Notes: generated from the letters alone by a model not told the origin. A DNA stretch of 33,916 nucleotides from Nocardioidaceae bacterium (GCA_013696555.1 JACCYJ010000034.1:1-33916); one strand, 5' to 3'. Shown: positions 1 to 10,103, counted from the first letter of the stretch. Numbers and translations: made by a program.

Positions 1-4
1 TGAG

Positions 5-77
5 TGGAGCTGAGGGGACTCGAACCCCTGACCCCCTCCATGCCATGGAGGTGCGCTACCAGCTGCGCCACAGCCCC
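5..77 (-). tRNA. tRNA-Ala (anticodon GGC)
   Basis: Reverse complement GGGGCTGTGGCGCAGCTGGTAGCGCACCTCCATGGCATGGAGG...GGTTCGAGTCCCCTCAGCTCCA folds as a cloverleaf; acceptor GGGGCTG/CAGCTCC, anticodon stem CCTCC/GGAGG with loop ATGGCAT. Confidence 0.93.
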
Positions 78-203
78 GTAGACCCTTACGGTCCGTGCCC
101 GAATGGGCCCGGACAGCATAGCGCTCGTCCGTTTCGCCAGAAGCAAGCCGCAGTCGGTCAGCACCCGCCTGACGCCCCTGACGAACTTGTGCCGCCGCCC
201 GGG

Positions 204-857
204 TCAGGGGTCGTCGGCGGACTCCCTCGGGTCATCCGACAACACCGGCTCAGGAAGCGATCCCGCGTTCCACTCGGTGATCCGCCAGCCGAGCCGGTCC
301 TCCTCGAGGACCGTCCACGAGCAGTTCGCGAAACCACCGAAGCGACCCCACAGCGGCTGCGGGAAGCCAAGCCAATGACAGATGCCGACCCGCATCGCGG
401 CGCCGTGCGACACCATCACAGCGGTCTGCTGCTGGCCCAAGGCAGCCGACAGGTCCTCCAGTACCGCCGCAAACCGGCCAGCCGTCTCGGCGTACGTCTC
501 CCCGCCCTCGAGGCGTACGTCCTCACCCGCCCGCCAGGCGCGCATCTGAGCCGGGTACCTCTCGAACGCTTCCGCCAAGGGCATCCCTTGCCGGGCGCCC
601 AGATGCATCTCGCGCAGCCGCCGGTCGAGCTCCACCGGCACCCCGCACAGCTCGCTCAGGATGGTCGCCGTCGTCGACGCCCGCTGCAGGTCACTGGACA
701 TGATGCGCGCCGGCGACAGAGCCGCCACCCGGGCCGCCGCCTCGCGGGCCTGGCGCACACCGACATCGTCCAGGGCCACGTCCTCCTGTCCCTGCGCCAA
801 CCCCCGTGCGTTCCACTCCGTGCGTCCGTGCCGCCAGACGACGATGCGACGCCTCAC
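204..857 (-). CDS. Histidine phosphatase family protein (phosphoglycerate mutase-like; possibly GpgP-type)
   Basis: N-terminal RHGRTEWN motif, VMVSHGAAMR second His motif; next to rsfS and nadD as in other actinobacteria. Confidence 0.85.
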   Translation of the reverse strand: MRRRIVVWRHGRTEWNARGLAQGQEDVALDDVGVRQAREAAARVAALSPARIMSSDLQRASTTATILSELCGVPVELDRRLREMHLGARQGMPLAEAFERYPAQMRAWRAGEDVRLEGGETYAETAGRFAAVLEDLSAALGQQQTAVMVSHGAAMRVGICHWLGFPQPLWGRFGGFANCSWTVLEEDRLGWRITEWNAGSLPEPVLSDDPRESADDP

Positions 858-1255
858 TCCAGCGCGTCCGGGCCACCCACGCCGCGACCAGCGGTCACCG
901 ACTCGGGCAACGCGACCACCGGGCAGTCACGCCACAAGCGCTCGAGCGAGTAGTACGAGCGTTCGTCCTCGTGCTGCACGTGCACAACGATGTCGAGGTA
1001 GTCGAGCAGCACCCAGCGCCCCTCGCGCTCGCCCTCGCGGCGCACCGGCTTGGCATCCAGCAGGCGCAGCCGCTCCTCCACCGCGTCGACGATCGCCCGC
1101 ACCTGTCGATCGTTGTTGCCCGAGCACACGAGGAACACGTCGGTGATCACCAGCTGCTCCGACACGTCGAAGGCGACGATGTCGTTGGCCAACTTGTCCG
1201 CCGCCGCCTCGGCCGCGGCAATGGTCAACTGGCGGGCACGCTCGGTTGCGGTCAC
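854..1255 (-). CDS. rsfS: Ribosome silencing factor RsfS (Iojap/DUF143)
   Basis: [37 protein letters not shown] ... [28 protein letters not shown] is characteristic of the family. Confidence 0.93.
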   Translation of the reverse strand: MTATERARQLTIAAAEAAADKLANDIVAFDVSEQLVITDVFLVCSGNNDRQVRAIVDAVEERLRLLDAKPVRREGEREGRWVLLDYLDIVVHVQHEDERSYYSLERLWRDCPVVALPESVTAGRGVGGPDALE

Positions 1256-1914
1256 ACGGCTCCTTCGGGGGTACGGCTGGGGACGCCTGGGGAAGCGGCG
1301 TACAGGTGGTGCTTGGCGATGTATTGAACGACCCCGTCCGGAACGAGGTACCAGACCGGCTCACCTCGCTGGACCCGTGCCCTGCAGTCGGTCGACGAGA
1401 TCGCCAACGCGGGGATCTCGACGAGCCGGACGCGGTCGCGCGGAAGCCCGTCCATGGTTGCCTGTTCGATCCGGTGGCCGGGACGCGTACAGCCGACGAA
1501 CTGAGCCAGCTCGAACAGCTCCTCGTGGTCACGCCAGGTGAGGATCTGCGCCAGCGCGTCGGCACCGGTGATGAAGTAGAGATCGACGTCGCCGAGTTGT
1601 GCCCGCAGATCGCGCAAGGTGTCGATGGTGTATGTCGGACCATGCCGGTCGATGTCGACGCGACTCACCCGAAAGTGCGGGTTGGGTGCCGTAGCGACCA
1701 CGGTCATGAGATAGCGGTCCTCGGCATCCGAGACCAATCGGTCGGCCTTTTGCCACGGCGTACCGGTGGGGACGAAGACAACTTCGTCGAGCCCGAACCA
1801 GGCTTGCACCTCACTGGCCGCCACCAGGTGGCCGTGATGGATGGGGTCGAACGTGCCGCCCATGATGCCGACGCGATGACCGCCTCTCGGCACAGTGAAG
1901 TCGAGTCCAGCCAC
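1252..1914 (-). CDS. nadD: Nicotinate-nucleotide adenylyltransferase
   Basis: [20 protein letters not shown] (nucleotidyltransferase HxGH motif), [11 protein letters not shown]-terminal motif; GTG start. Confidence 0.93.
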   Translation of the reverse strand: MAGLDFTVPRGGHRVGIMGGTFDPIHHGHLVAASEVQAWFGLDEVVFVPTGTPWQKADRLVSDAEDRYLMTVVATAPNPHFRVSRVDIDRHGPTYTIDTLRDLRAQLGDVDLYFITGADALAQILTWRDHEELFELAQFVGCTRPGHRIEQATMDGLPRDRVRLVEIPALAISSTDCRARVQRGEPVWYLVPDGVVQYIAKHHLYAASPGVPSRTPEGAV

Positions 1915-1915
1915 G

Positions 1916-2062
1916 TCAGGTATGCGGTCGGCCCTTGCCGAAGCTCAGTGTCATGAACAGCAGAGCCAGCAGGATGCCAAACGAGATGAGACCGACGACG
2001 AACGCCGGCACCGGAAGTTCGCGAGTTCCAGCGGCCTCGACGACGGCGGTCAGGATGGACAT
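1916..2062 (-). CDS. Small (48 aa) single-TM protein, conserved-hypothetical type
   Basis: Manual translation: [48 protein letters not shown]; hydrophobic span; stop lies 2 nt before the nadD GTG start. Below the length cut-off of the supplied ORF track. Confidence 0.7.
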   Translation of the reverse strand: MSILTAVVEAAGTRELPVPAFVVGLISFGILLALLFMTLSFGKGRPHT

Positions 2063-2114
2063 GGCGTCAATCTACCGCGCAGACCCGCGCGCAGTCTCCG
2101 GACGTGCAGGTGGC

Positions 2115-2465
2115 TCAGAACGGCACCGGAGCGGGTCTGTTGACACCGACGACGGGCGGCGTCCAGGAATCCGACCGGGAGGTGAACATTGCCCGCTCGA
2201 GGATCTCCAACCCGATCACCTGCCAGGTTGGCAGGTCCGCGCTCTGCCGGTGGTCGGGCCACACCCGCAAGGCCAGCACCGCCGCGTCGAGCATCTCCTC
2301 GGCTTCTTCCCAGTAGCGGATCTCAGCCCGCTGGGCCGAGTAGCGCATCGAGTGCAAGAAGGCGTGCTGAACGCCCAGGCGGTGCAGCGCGGCCTTCACC
2401 GAAGCAGCGTCGTGTGCCACGCCCCCGAGGGTCAACGTGACGTGCCAGAAGCGGGAGTCGGGCAA
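2115..2465 (-). CDS. Conserved hypothetical protein (116 aa)
   Basis: ORF fills the space between obg and the 48-aa gene on the same strand; regular alpha/beta-like composition (RAEIRYWEEAEEMLDAAVLALRVW). Confidence 0.65.
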   Translation of the reverse strand: MPDSRFWHVTLTLGGVAHDAASVKAALHRLGVQHAFLHSMRYSAQRAEIRYWEEAEEMLDAAVLALRVWPDHRQSADLPTWQVIGLEILERAMFTSRSDSWTPPVVGVNRPAPVPF

Positions 2466-2494
2466 GATTTACCTCGGCAAACTGGGGCGGGTGT

Positions 2495-2528
2495 CGCAGC
2501 CCAGTCTCGGGCAAGCCGATGGGCTGCG
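2495..2528. terminator. Weak stem-loop candidate between obg and the 116-aa gene
   Basis: CGCAGCCCA ... TGGGCTGCG, 9-bp perfect stem with 16-nt loop, no U-tract. Confidence 0.3.
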
Positions 2529-2564
2529 GAGCAAAAGGGCCTAACCCACAAGCCCGTCAGAGGC

Positions 2565-3923
2565 TCAGCGCCGTTCCAGACGAGGGTCCTGCCCCCGCCG
2601 CCCAGGAAGGATCTCCGCACCAGCCGGCACCTGCGGATCGAAGTCGAAGACGACGGCGTTGCTTTCCTCGCCGATCACGACGTCGTCACCTGGCTGGGCC
2701 CCGAGCTCCAGCAGCCGTTGCTCGACGCCAAGCCGGGCCAGCCGGTCGGCCAGATATCCGACCGCCTCGTCGTTGCCGAAGTCGGTCTGGCGTACCCAGC
2801 GTTGCGGTTTGTCCCCGCGCACCCGCCACTGCCCGGCAACCCGCTCGATGGTGAACGCGTCCCCACCGACACCCTGCGGGCGGAGCACGATGCGCGTCAC
2901 CGGTTGCACCGAGCGATCGGCACGGCTCGCGGTGACAACGGCCGCCATCGCGTACGAGAGATCGCGCAGCCCCTCGTGGGTCGCCGCCGATATCAGCGTC
3001 ACCGACAGTCCGCGACTCACCAGCTCGGGTCGGACCAGCTCGGCCAGCTCCCTTGCCTCGGGCGCATCCACCTTGTTGAGGGCCACCAGCCGGGGCCGAT
3101 CCTCGAGCCCGCCGTACTGCTCCAGCTCGCGCTCGATCACGTCGAGGTCGGTGACCGGGTCGCGTCCGGGCTCGAGGGTCGCGCAGTCGATGACGTGTAC
3201 CAGGGCGGCACAACGCTCGATGTGTCGCAGGAAGTCGTGCCCGAGCCCACGACCCTCGCTGGCACCTTCGATGAGACCGGGCACGTCGGCCACCGTGTAC
3301 GTGACGTCGCCGGCGGTGACGACACCCAAATTCGGGACCAACGTGGTAAACGGGTAGTCAGCGATCTTTGGCCGCGCCCGTGACATGGCGGCGATCAGAC
3401 TGGACTTGCCGGCGCTGGGGTACCCCACCAGGCCGACATCGGCCACCACCTTGAGCTCCAGGGTGACCGTTCGGTCCTCACCCGGCTCTCCCAGGAGAGC
3501 AAAACCGGGCGCCTTCCGTTTGGTCGAGGCCAGCGCCGCATTGCCGAGCCCCCCGCGGCCACCGGCGGCCACGATCATCTCGGTGCCGGCGCCCACCAGG
3601 TCGGCCACCACCTGACCATGCTCGTCCCGCACCACGGTGCCATCGGGAACGCGGAGCAACAGCGGGACACCTTGGCTACCGGCCCGGTGGTCGCCGCTGC
3701 CATGACCGCCGTGACCAGCCCGGCGGTGGGGCTCGTGGTGGTAGTCGATGAGGGTGGTCACGTCGGGGTTGACGCGGAGCACCACGTCACCACCGGAGCC
3801 GCCGTTGCCGCCATCGGGGCCACCGAGCGGCTTGAACTTCTCCCGGTGGACGGAGGCGACGCCGTTGCCACCTCGTCCCCCGGTCACCTGCAAGACGACC
3901 CGGTCGACAAACGTCGGTACGGC
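2565..3923 (-). CDS. obg: GTPase Obg/CgtA
   Basis: Glycine-rich Obg fold ([33 protein letters not shown]), P-loop [23 protein letters not shown]-terminal OCT domain. Start set at [10 protein letters not shown] inside the 2565..3965 ORF. Confidence 0.96.
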   Translation of the reverse strand, partial: AVPTFVDRVVLQVTGGRGGNGVASVHREKFKPLGGPDGGNGGSGGDVVLRVNPDVTTLIDYHHEPHRRAGHGGHGSGDHRAGSQGVPLLLRVPDGTVVRDEHGQVVADLVGAGTEMIVAAGGRGGLGNAALASTKRKAPGFALLGEPGEDRTVTLELKVVADVGLVGYPSAGKSSLIAAMSRARPKIADYPFTTLVPNLGVVTAGDVTYTVADVPGLIEGASEGRGLGHDFLRHIERCAALVHVIDCATLEPGRDPVTDLDVIERELEQYGGLEDRPRLVALNKVDAPEARELAELVRPELVSRGLSVTLISAATHEGLRDLSYAMAAVVTASRADRSVQPVTRIVLRPQGVGGDAFTIERVAGQWRVRGDKPQRWVRQTDFGNDEAVGYLADRLARLGVEQRLLELGAQPGDDVVIGEESNAVVFDFDPQVPAGAEILPGRRGQDPRLERR

Positions 3924-4005
3924 CATCACGCGCCCATCAACCCGTGAGCCTGACGTCTGCACCACGACACGGGTTGGGTCCCGAGAACGTCAGTCTCAAT
4001 GGGTG

Positions 4006-4266
4006 TCAGTCGGCGGGTACGGCGACCACGTTGATGACCCGGCGACCACGCCGAGTACCGAACTCCACCGAACCCTCGACCAGAGCAAACAACGTGTCGT
4101 CCCCACCGCGGCCGACACCGTCACCGGGGTGAAAGTGCGTGCCACGCTGGCGCACGATGATCTCGCCGGCATTGACCAGCTGGCCACCGAAGCGTTTTAC
4201 ACCGAGCCGTTGCGCGTTGGAGTCGCGACCGTTTCGAGTCGACGCAGCGCCCTTCTTGTGTGCCAT
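4006..4266 (-). CDS. rpmA: 50S ribosomal protein L27
   Basis: [29 protein letters not shown] ... is L27. Confidence 0.97.
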   Translation of the reverse strand: MAHKKGAASTRNGRDSNAQRLGVKRFGGQLVNAGEIIVRQRGTHFHPGDGVGRGGDDTLFALVEGSVEFGTRRGRRVINVVAVPAD

Positions 4267-4289
4267 GGTTTCGCTTCCTCGCTCGCTCG

Positions 4290-4601
4290 TCAGCTGCTGC
4301 CGATGTCGGTCACTTTGACCTGGGTGTACTTCTGTCGATGCCCCTGGCGCTTGCGGTAGCCGGTCTTGTTCTTGTACTTCAAGATGTGGATCTTGGGTCC
4401 GGACGTGGCGCCGAGCACCTCGGCAGTCACCGAAACCTTGGCCAGCGAGTCCGCATCGGACACGACCGAGTCACCATCGACGAGGAGGACTGCCGGCAAC
4501 GAGAGGGTGGCGCCCACTTCGGTGGCGACCTTGTCGATCTCGATGACGTCACCCACCGCGACCCGCTGCTGCTGGCCACCGCTGCGCACGATCGCGTACA
4601 C
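4290..4601 (-). CDS. rplU: 50S ribosomal protein L21
   Basis: [25 protein letters not shown] ... [21 protein letters not shown]. Confidence 0.97.
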   Translation of the reverse strand: MYAIVRSGGQQQRVAVGDVIEIDKVATEVGATLSLPAVLLVDGDSVVSDADSLAKVSVTAEVLGATSGPKIHILKYKNKTGYRKRQGHRQKYTQVKVTDIGSS

Positions 4602-4693
4602 CGCTACTCACTCTCTTCTCTTCGTCCTACCAGGGACCAACGGACGAGTCTACGGATCGCTGCGGACGCTGGTCAAAAATGACGCAGGTCCGC

Positions 4694-7087
4694 TCATCCG
4701 GAGGCGCCTACCATCGCAGGCTCCGGCTTCGGCTTTGCCGAGGCGGACTTCCCCGAGCTCGACTTACGACCACGGCGGGCGGGTTCGTCAGCAGGTGGGC
4801 GCGGGGAGACCGGCTCTGACTGCACCAGAACACCGCGGCCCTGGCAGTGATCGCAGGTAGAGCTGAACGCCTCCAACAGCCCGGTCCCGATACGTTTGCG
4901 GGTCATCTGCACCAAGCCGAGAGAGGTGACCTCGGCAACCTGGTGCCGGGTGCGATCGCGACCCAGACACTCGACCAGACGGCGCAGCACCAGCTCACGG
5001 TTGTCTTCCAGCACCATGTCGATGAAGTCGATGACAATGATCCCGCCGATGTCGCGCAGCCGCAGCTGGCGCACCATCTCCTCGGCCGCCTCGAGGTTGT
5101 TCTTGGTGACCGTTTCCTCGAGGTTCCCACCGGAGCCGGTGAACTTGCCGGTGTTGACGTCGACGACAGTCATCGCCTCGGTGCGGTCGATAACCAACGA
5201 TCCACCTGAGGGGAGCCATACCTTGCGCTCAAGGCCTTTAGCGATCTGTTCGTCGAGGCGGTGCGCCGTAAAGACGTCATCGCTTCCGTCGCCCTCCCAC
5301 CGCTGGAGCCGTTCCCCGAGGTCGGGCGCGACGTGCGTGACATAGCCCTGGACCATGTCCCATGCATCGTCGCCGTCGACCACCAAGCTGGTGAAATCTT
5401 CGTTGAACAGGTCGCGGACGACTTTGATCATCAGGTCCGGCTCGCCGTACAGCAAGGCCGGAGCCTGACCCGACTTCACCTTGGCCGTGATGTCGTCCCA
5501 TCGAGCGGTCAATGCGGTGACGTCCCGGGTGAGCTGGTCCTCGGTGGCGCCTTCGGCCGCAGTACGAATGATAACGCCGGCGTCTTCGGGAAGCAGGCCC
5601 TTCATCAGGTCCTTGAGGCGGTTGCGTTCGGTGTCGGGCAGTTTGCGGGAGATCCCGCTCGTCTGCCCGGCCGGTACGTAGACCAAGAAGCGCCCCGGAA
5701 GGCTGATCTGGCTGGTGAGCCTGGCACCCTTGTTTCCGACGGGATCTTTGCTCACTTGCACCAACACCGTCTGACCGGACTTCAGTGCATCTTCGATCTT
5801 GCGGGGCTTGCCGTCGCGTCCCAGAGCCTTCCAGTCGACTTCTCCGGCGTACAGGACGGCATTCCGGCCCTTGCCGATGTCAACGAACGCGGCTTCCATG
5901 CTGGGCAGCACGTTCTGGACACGGCCGATGTAGACGTTGCCGATCAGCGAGGTTTGCGACTCCCGCGCAACGTAGTGCTCCACGAGCACGCCATCTTCGA
6001 CCACCGCGATCTGCGTCACGTCTGCGCGCTGGCGGATCACCATCTCCCGGCGGACCGACTCACGGCGGGCCAGGAACTCGGCCTCACTCACTATCGGTGC
6101 TCTACGCCGTCCGGCTTCGCGCCCCTCGCGGCGACGCTGCTTCTTGGCCTCGAGACGGGTCGAACCCTCGACGCTGGTGATCTGGCTGTCTTTACTACGC
6201 GGCGCACGCACCCGCACAACGGTGTTGGCGGGGTCGTCCGGCGACGGCTCGCTGTCTTCTCCGTGCCGACGTCGTCGGCGACGGCGCCGGGTGCTGCCCT
6301 CGGACCCCTCTTCGGTGTCGTCGACCTCGGCACGGGGCGCCTCGGTCGCCGGTGGCTGCTTTCCGGCCGTCACCGTTTCGGGCGTCTCAACCTCCGTCGA
6401 CGCCTCGGCGGACTCATCGTTCTCTGCGCCGGCGCCGTCCTGACCTGACGAGCCGGGTTTACGACGCCGCCGACCTCCGCGCCGACGGCGACGACGAGGT
6501 GGGTCAGCATCCGACTCCGCGGCGTCCTCGGTTGCGCCCGTCGTCTCAGCCGTCTCGGTTTGCTGTACCTGCTCGGGCGCTGACGCCGGTGAAGACTGCT
6601 TTCGGGCAATGGGCGGTGTGGCGGTAGGTGCCTGGAACAACACGAGGCCTAGGCCCGCGTTGTCCTTCGACATCGAGTCCTTCGACACCGGCGCGTCGGA
6701 TGCCTCCGGCGACGCTGCGGCGGCTGCCTTCTTGGCAGCGGGACGCCGGCGCGCCGTCTTGGTCACCCCTTCGGTCTCAGCCGCTGGGGCAGCTTGCGAC
6801 GCCGGCTCGGTCGCGGCTCCGGACTCGGTTGGCGACTTCTTGGCCGCCGACGTCTTCGTCGTGCCCTTGCGGGTGCTCTTCTTGGCCGGTGGCGGCTCGG
6901 AAGATGTCGCGTCGGAGCTGCTAGGGAGATCCGTGGACACTGCCGGTGGACCGGCGGGACGCGAGGCAGCGCGTCGTCGGCCCCTGGGGGCCAAGGCCGC
7001 AGGGGCGGCGGCGGTCGGTGCGTCGGTTGTTGTTGTGGGAGCTGGATCAGAAGCCGGGCGATCGCCAGGCGTACTTTCGTCGAGCAT
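4694..7087 (-). CDS. rne: Ribonuclease E/G with long low-complexity N-terminal extension
   Basis: S1 region (GNVYIGRVQNVLPSMEAAFVDIGKGRNAVLYAGEV), catalytic region (VVDVNTGKFTG, IIVIDFIDM), CDHCQGRG zinc motif. ATG at 7087 is preceded by AAGGAG. Confidence 0.93.
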   Translation of the reverse strand: MLDESTPGDRPASDPAPTTTTDAPTAAAPAALAPRGRRRAASRPAGPPAVSTDLPSSSDATSSEPPPAKKSTRKGTTKTSAAKKSPTESGAATEPASQAAPAAETEGVTKTARRRPAAKKAAAAASPEASDAPVSKDSMSKDNAGLGLVLFQAPTATPPIARKQSSPASAPEQVQQTETAETTGATEDAAESDADPPRRRRRRGGRRRRKPGSSGQDGAGAENDESAEASTEVETPETVTAGKQPPATEAPRAEVDDTEEGSEGSTRRRRRRRRHGEDSEPSPDDPANTVVRVRAPRSKDSQITSVEGSTRLEAKKQRRREGREAGRRRAPIVSEAEFLARRESVRREMVIRQRADVTQIAVVEDGVLVEHYVARESQTSLIGNVYIGRVQNVLPSMEAAFVDIGKGRNAVLYAGEVDWKALGRDGKPRKIEDALKSGQTVLVQVSKDPVGNKGARLTSQISLPGRFLVYVPAGQTSGISRKLPDTERNRLKDLMKGLLPEDAGVIIRTAAEGATEDQLTRDVTALTARWDDITAKVKSGQAPALLYGEPDLMIKVVRDLFNEDFTSLVVDGDDAWDMVQGYVTHVAPDLGERLQRWEGDGSDDVFTAHRLDEQIAKGLERKVWLPSGGSLVIDRTEAMTVVDVNTGKFTGSGGNLEETVTKNNLEAAEEMVRQLRLRDIGGIIVIDFIDMVLEDNRELVLRRLVECLGRDRTRHQVAEVTSLGLVQMTRKRIGTGLLEAFSSTCDHCQGRGVLVQSEPVSPRPPADEPARRGRKSSSGKSASAKPKPEPAMVGASG

Positions 7088-7268
7088 GCAATCTCCTTCG
7101 CCCCCGGGCGCAAGCGCCACGCGGGGACATGTCGTCAGCCCGGGCGACCGGAGTCGCGGCGAGCACAAGCCTGCGGGAACCGCCGATGCTCCGCGGTTGC
7201 CGGCGGGAAATCCACGCGCCTGCCGCGGTCACCGTCATCAGGAGTGACTCCCGTGACGTGTCGCGGTC

Positions 7269-8003
7269 CTAGACGAACGGGTCGCCCACCGTGCCGGTCG
7301 CTGTGTCGAGGGGGCCTTGCGCCACGCGGTCCGATAATGGCGGGACCGGCGCGATGAACCCCGCGACCTCACCGAGTCCGGCGAGAACATCGTCGGGGCG
7401 TACGGACGGCGTACCGTGCCGTAGCACCAACCTCAGTATCGCACACTCACTACCTGCCTCCGGCGAAAGCGCGGCAGGGCCGGCCTCGAGGGTGACCACA
7501 GCGGCTCGGCAGTCGAAGGAGCGCGGGCCCTTCTTAGTCTTCCGGGTGACTTCGATGACGTCCGTGCGGAGAAACGCCGCCACTGCCCGCTGCGCTTCGG
7601 CCAGGGGCACGCCCGGAAGCGTGAGCTGCCAGTCACTGGCCTCCAACCGGTCCGCCAGCGCGCCGGTGACGGCTGGCACCACGGTCAAGACGTCCAGACC
7701 AGGCGGCAACGCTGCATCGAGCGCCTCGCGAAGCTGTCCCACGTCACAGCGCCGGGTGAGTGCCAGCTCGAGGTACTCCGCCGAGCTCGAGGCACCAGTC
7801 GGGGATGCTCCGGCGTACGAAATGCGCGGGTGCGGGCTGAACCCGGAGGAGTACGCCACCGGCAACTGCGCTCGGCGCACCGCCCGCTCGAAGGCGCGGC
7901 CGAAGTCACGGTGGCTGGTGAACCGCATGCGCCCCCGCTTGGCGTAGCGGATACGGACCCGCTGGACAACGGGCAGCTGCGGGTTGGGAGCCGTGCCCGA
8001 CAC
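7269..8003 (-). CDS. TIGR03936-family radical SAM-associated protein (DUF2344)
   Basis: VQRVRIRYAKRGRMRFTSHRDFGRAFERAVRRAQLPVAYSSGFSPHPRISYAGASPTGASSSAEYLEL; GTG at 8003 chosen because it just overlaps the end of the radical SAM gene. Confidence 0.88.
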   Translation of the reverse strand: MSGTAPNPQLPVVQRVRIRYAKRGRMRFTSHRDFGRAFERAVRRAQLPVAYSSGFSPHPRISYAGASPTGASSSAEYLELALTRRCDVGQLREALDAALPPGLDVLTVVPAVTGALADRLEASDWQLTLPGVPLAEAQRAVAAFLRTDVIEVTRKTKKGPRSFDCRAAVVTLEAGPAALSPEAGSECAILRLVLRHGTPSVRPDDVLAGLGEVAGFIAPVPPLSDRVAQGPLDTATGTVGDPFV

Positions 8004-8008
8004 GGCAC

Positions 8009-9943
8009 TCAGCTGACCGCGGCGATCGGGAGCAGCGAGCGACCCGTCGGGCCGATCTGGATGTCGGTACCCATCTGCGGACAGACACCACAGTCGTAGC
8101 AGGGCGTCCACCGACAATCCTCGACGGCGACGGCACCGGTGGGGTGCAAGGCGTCCTGCCAGTCCTCCCACAGCCAGCTTCGATCGAGACCGGAGTCGAG
8201 GTGGTCCCAGGGCAGCACCTCATCGGGGCCACGCTCGCGAGTCGTGTACCAGTCGACGTCGACCGGCTCGTTGGCCAGCACCTCCTCGGCACAGCGCGCC
8301 CAGCGCTCGTACGAAAAGTGCTCGCTCCAGCCGTCGAAGCGGCCGCCGTCGCGCCAGACGGCTTCGATCACGCGACCGATCCGGCGGTCTCCGCGGCTCA
8401 GCATGCCCTCGACGACCCCGGGCTTCCCGTCGTGGTAACGGAACACGATGACTTTGCCGTACCGGCGGTCCGAGCGCAGCGCATCGCGCAGCTTTGCCAG
8501 CCGGGCGTCGGTCGTCTCGGCGTCGAGCTGCGCGGCCCACTGGAACGGTGTGTGCGGCTTGGGGATGAAACCACCGATGGACACCGTGCACCGGATGTCA
8601 CGGCGCCCGGACACCTCGCGGCCGGTGTCGATGACCCGCTTTGCCAGGTCGGCAATCTGCAGCACGTCGTCATCGGTCTCGGTGGGCAAGCCGCACATGA
8701 AGTAGAGCTTGACCTGCCGCCAACCCTGCGAATACGCCGCGGCGACCGTCCGGATCAGGTCGTCCTCGGTCACCATCTTGTTGATGACCCTGCGCAGCCG
8801 TTCGCTGCCACCCTCGGGCGCAAAGGTCAACCCGGACCGTCGACCGTTGCGGCTGAACTCGTTGGCCAGCGTGATGTTGAACGCGTCCACCCGGGTGGAC
8901 GGCAGCGACAGCGAGATGTTGGTGCCCTCGTACCGGTCCCCGAGCCCCTTGGCGATCTCGGCGATCTCGGAGTGGTCGGCGCTGGACAGGCTGAGCAGAC
9001 CGACCTCCTCGAAGCCCGTGTGCTCGGTGCCGGTCTGAACCATGTTCGCGATCGTGGTGATGCTGCGCTCTCGTACCGGCCGCGTGATCATGCCGGCTTG
9101 GCAGAACCGGCACCCCCGGGTGCAACCGCGGAAGATCTCCACCGAGTACCGCTCATGGACGGTCTCCGCCAAGGGCACCAGCGGCTTTCTCGGGTACGGC
9201 CAAGAATCCAGATCCATGAGCGTGTGCTTGTGCACCTTTGGCGGCACGCCAGGGCGGTTGGGGGTGATGGAGTCGAGGCGCCCGTCGGGCAGATATGCCA
9301 CGTCGTAGAACCGCGGAACATAGACGCCACCCGAGGCCGCGAGTCGCCGCAGCAGCTCCACCCGACCGCCGGGACGGTCCTCGGCCTTCCATTCGCGGAC
9401 GACGTCGCTGATGGCGAGCACGACCTCTTCCCCGTCCCCGAGGACCGCGGCGTCCACGAAGTCCGCCACCGGCTCGGGGTTGAATGCAGCATGCCCACCG
9501 GCGATGACGATGGGATGCTCGTCGGCCCGGTCGACGGCGTGCAGCGGGATCCCGGCCAGGTCGAGGGCGGTCAGCAGGTTGGTGTAGCCGAGCTCCGTCG
9601 CGAACGAGACGCCGACCAGGTCGAACGCCGCCACCGCGCGGTGCGCGTCGACCGTGAACTGTGGAATGCGGTGCTCACGCATGACGGCTTCCATGTCCGC
9701 GAGCACCGCGTACGTGCGCTCTGCGAGAATCCAGTCCCGCTCGTTGAGGAGCTCGTAAAGGATCTGCACACCCTGGTTGGGCAGTCCGACCTCGTAGGCG
9801 TCGGGGTACATCAGTGCCCATCGGACGTCGACGGCATCCCAGTCCTTGGCCGCCGAGTTGAGCTCGCCGCCGACGTACTGGATCGGCTTCTGCACCCCGG
9901 GCAGCAACGGCTCGAGTCGCGAGAACAGCGACGCAGCAGTCAT
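8009..9943 (-). CDS. TIGR03960-family B12-binding-domain radical SAM protein
   Basis: Radical SAM cluster FRGCTRGCRFCQAGMITRPVRERS (CxxxCxxC), YVGGELNSAAKDW N-terminus, C-terminal CYDCGVC. Start set at MTAASLFSRLEPLLPGV inside the 8009..10006 ORF. Confidence 0.9.
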   Translation of the reverse strand: MTAASLFSRLEPLLPGVQKPIQYVGGELNSAAKDWDAVDVRWALMYPDAYEVGLPNQGVQILYELLNERDWILAERTYAVLADMEAVMREHRIPQFTVDAHRAVAAFDLVGVSFATELGYTNLLTALDLAGIPLHAVDRADEHPIVIAGGHAAFNPEPVADFVDAAVLGDGEEVVLAISDVVREWKAEDRPGGRVELLRRLAASGGVYVPRFYDVAYLPDGRLDSITPNRPGVPPKVHKHTLMDLDSWPYPRKPLVPLAETVHERYSVEIFRGCTRGCRFCQAGMITRPVRERSITTIANMVQTGTEHTGFEEVGLLSLSSADHSEIAEIAKGLGDRYEGTNISLSLPSTRVDAFNITLANEFSRNGRRSGLTFAPEGGSERLRRVINKMVTEDDLIRTVAAAYSQGWRQVKLYFMCGLPTETDDDVLQIADLAKRVIDTGREVSGRRDIRCTVSIGGFIPKPHTPFQWAAQLDAETTDARLAKLRDALRSDRRYGKVIVFRYHDGKPGVVEGMLSRGDRRIGRVIEAVWRDGGRFDGWSEHFSYERWARCAEEVLANEPVDVDWYTTRERGPDEVLPWDHLDSGLDRSWLWEDWQDALHPTGAVAVEDCRWTPCYDCGVCPQMGTDIQIGPTGRSLLPIAAVS

Positions 9944-10012
9944 GGCGGAGTCTCCTCGGGCCTCGTGACGCCGGACGACCCAGCCTAACCCGGCCACCGC
10001 CGCCATCGCTTT

Positions 10013-10088
10013 ACCAGGTGAACCTGGTGCGACGACACTTCACCTGGCGTGTGCGCCGGGTGAGTGCACTGATACCAGGTTCACCTGG
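10013..10088. promoter_or_regulatory. Cluster of palindromic sites (ACCAGGTGAACCTGGT; half-site TTCACCTGG; ACCAGGTTCACCTGG)
   Basis: Site A 10013-10028 is a perfect 7+2+7 inverted repeat; half-site 10039-10047; site C 10074-10088. Lies between the rodA stop and the TIGR03960 start. A matching arrangement occurs upstream of valS. Confidence 0.6.
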
Positions 10089-10103
10089 GATAGCGACGTG
10101 GGG

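Noticed and set aside
1935-3383. 482-aa plus-strand ORF over obg and the small genes
   Set aside because: Overlaps obg antisense with no family features; codon-phase artefact of high GC.
5261-6448. 395-aa plus-strand ORF antisense to rne
   Set aside because: Overlaps the conserved RNase E core on the other strand; no motif.
6091-7087. Low-complexity Arg/Ala/Glu/Pro-rich N-terminal segment of rne as a separate novel gene
   Set aside because: It is in frame with the catalytic region, and long disordered N-terminal extensions are usual in actinobacterial RNase E.
8144-9988. 614-aa plus-strand ORF antisense to the TIGR03960 radical SAM gene
   Set aside because: Same shadow-frame artefact; the minus strand encodes the conserved radical SAM protein.
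10013-10088. Interpretation of the CAGGTGAACCTGG palindromes as a CRISPR or parS cluster
   Set aside because: No regular repeat-spacer array, and the sequence does not match the GTTTCACGTGAAAC parS core.
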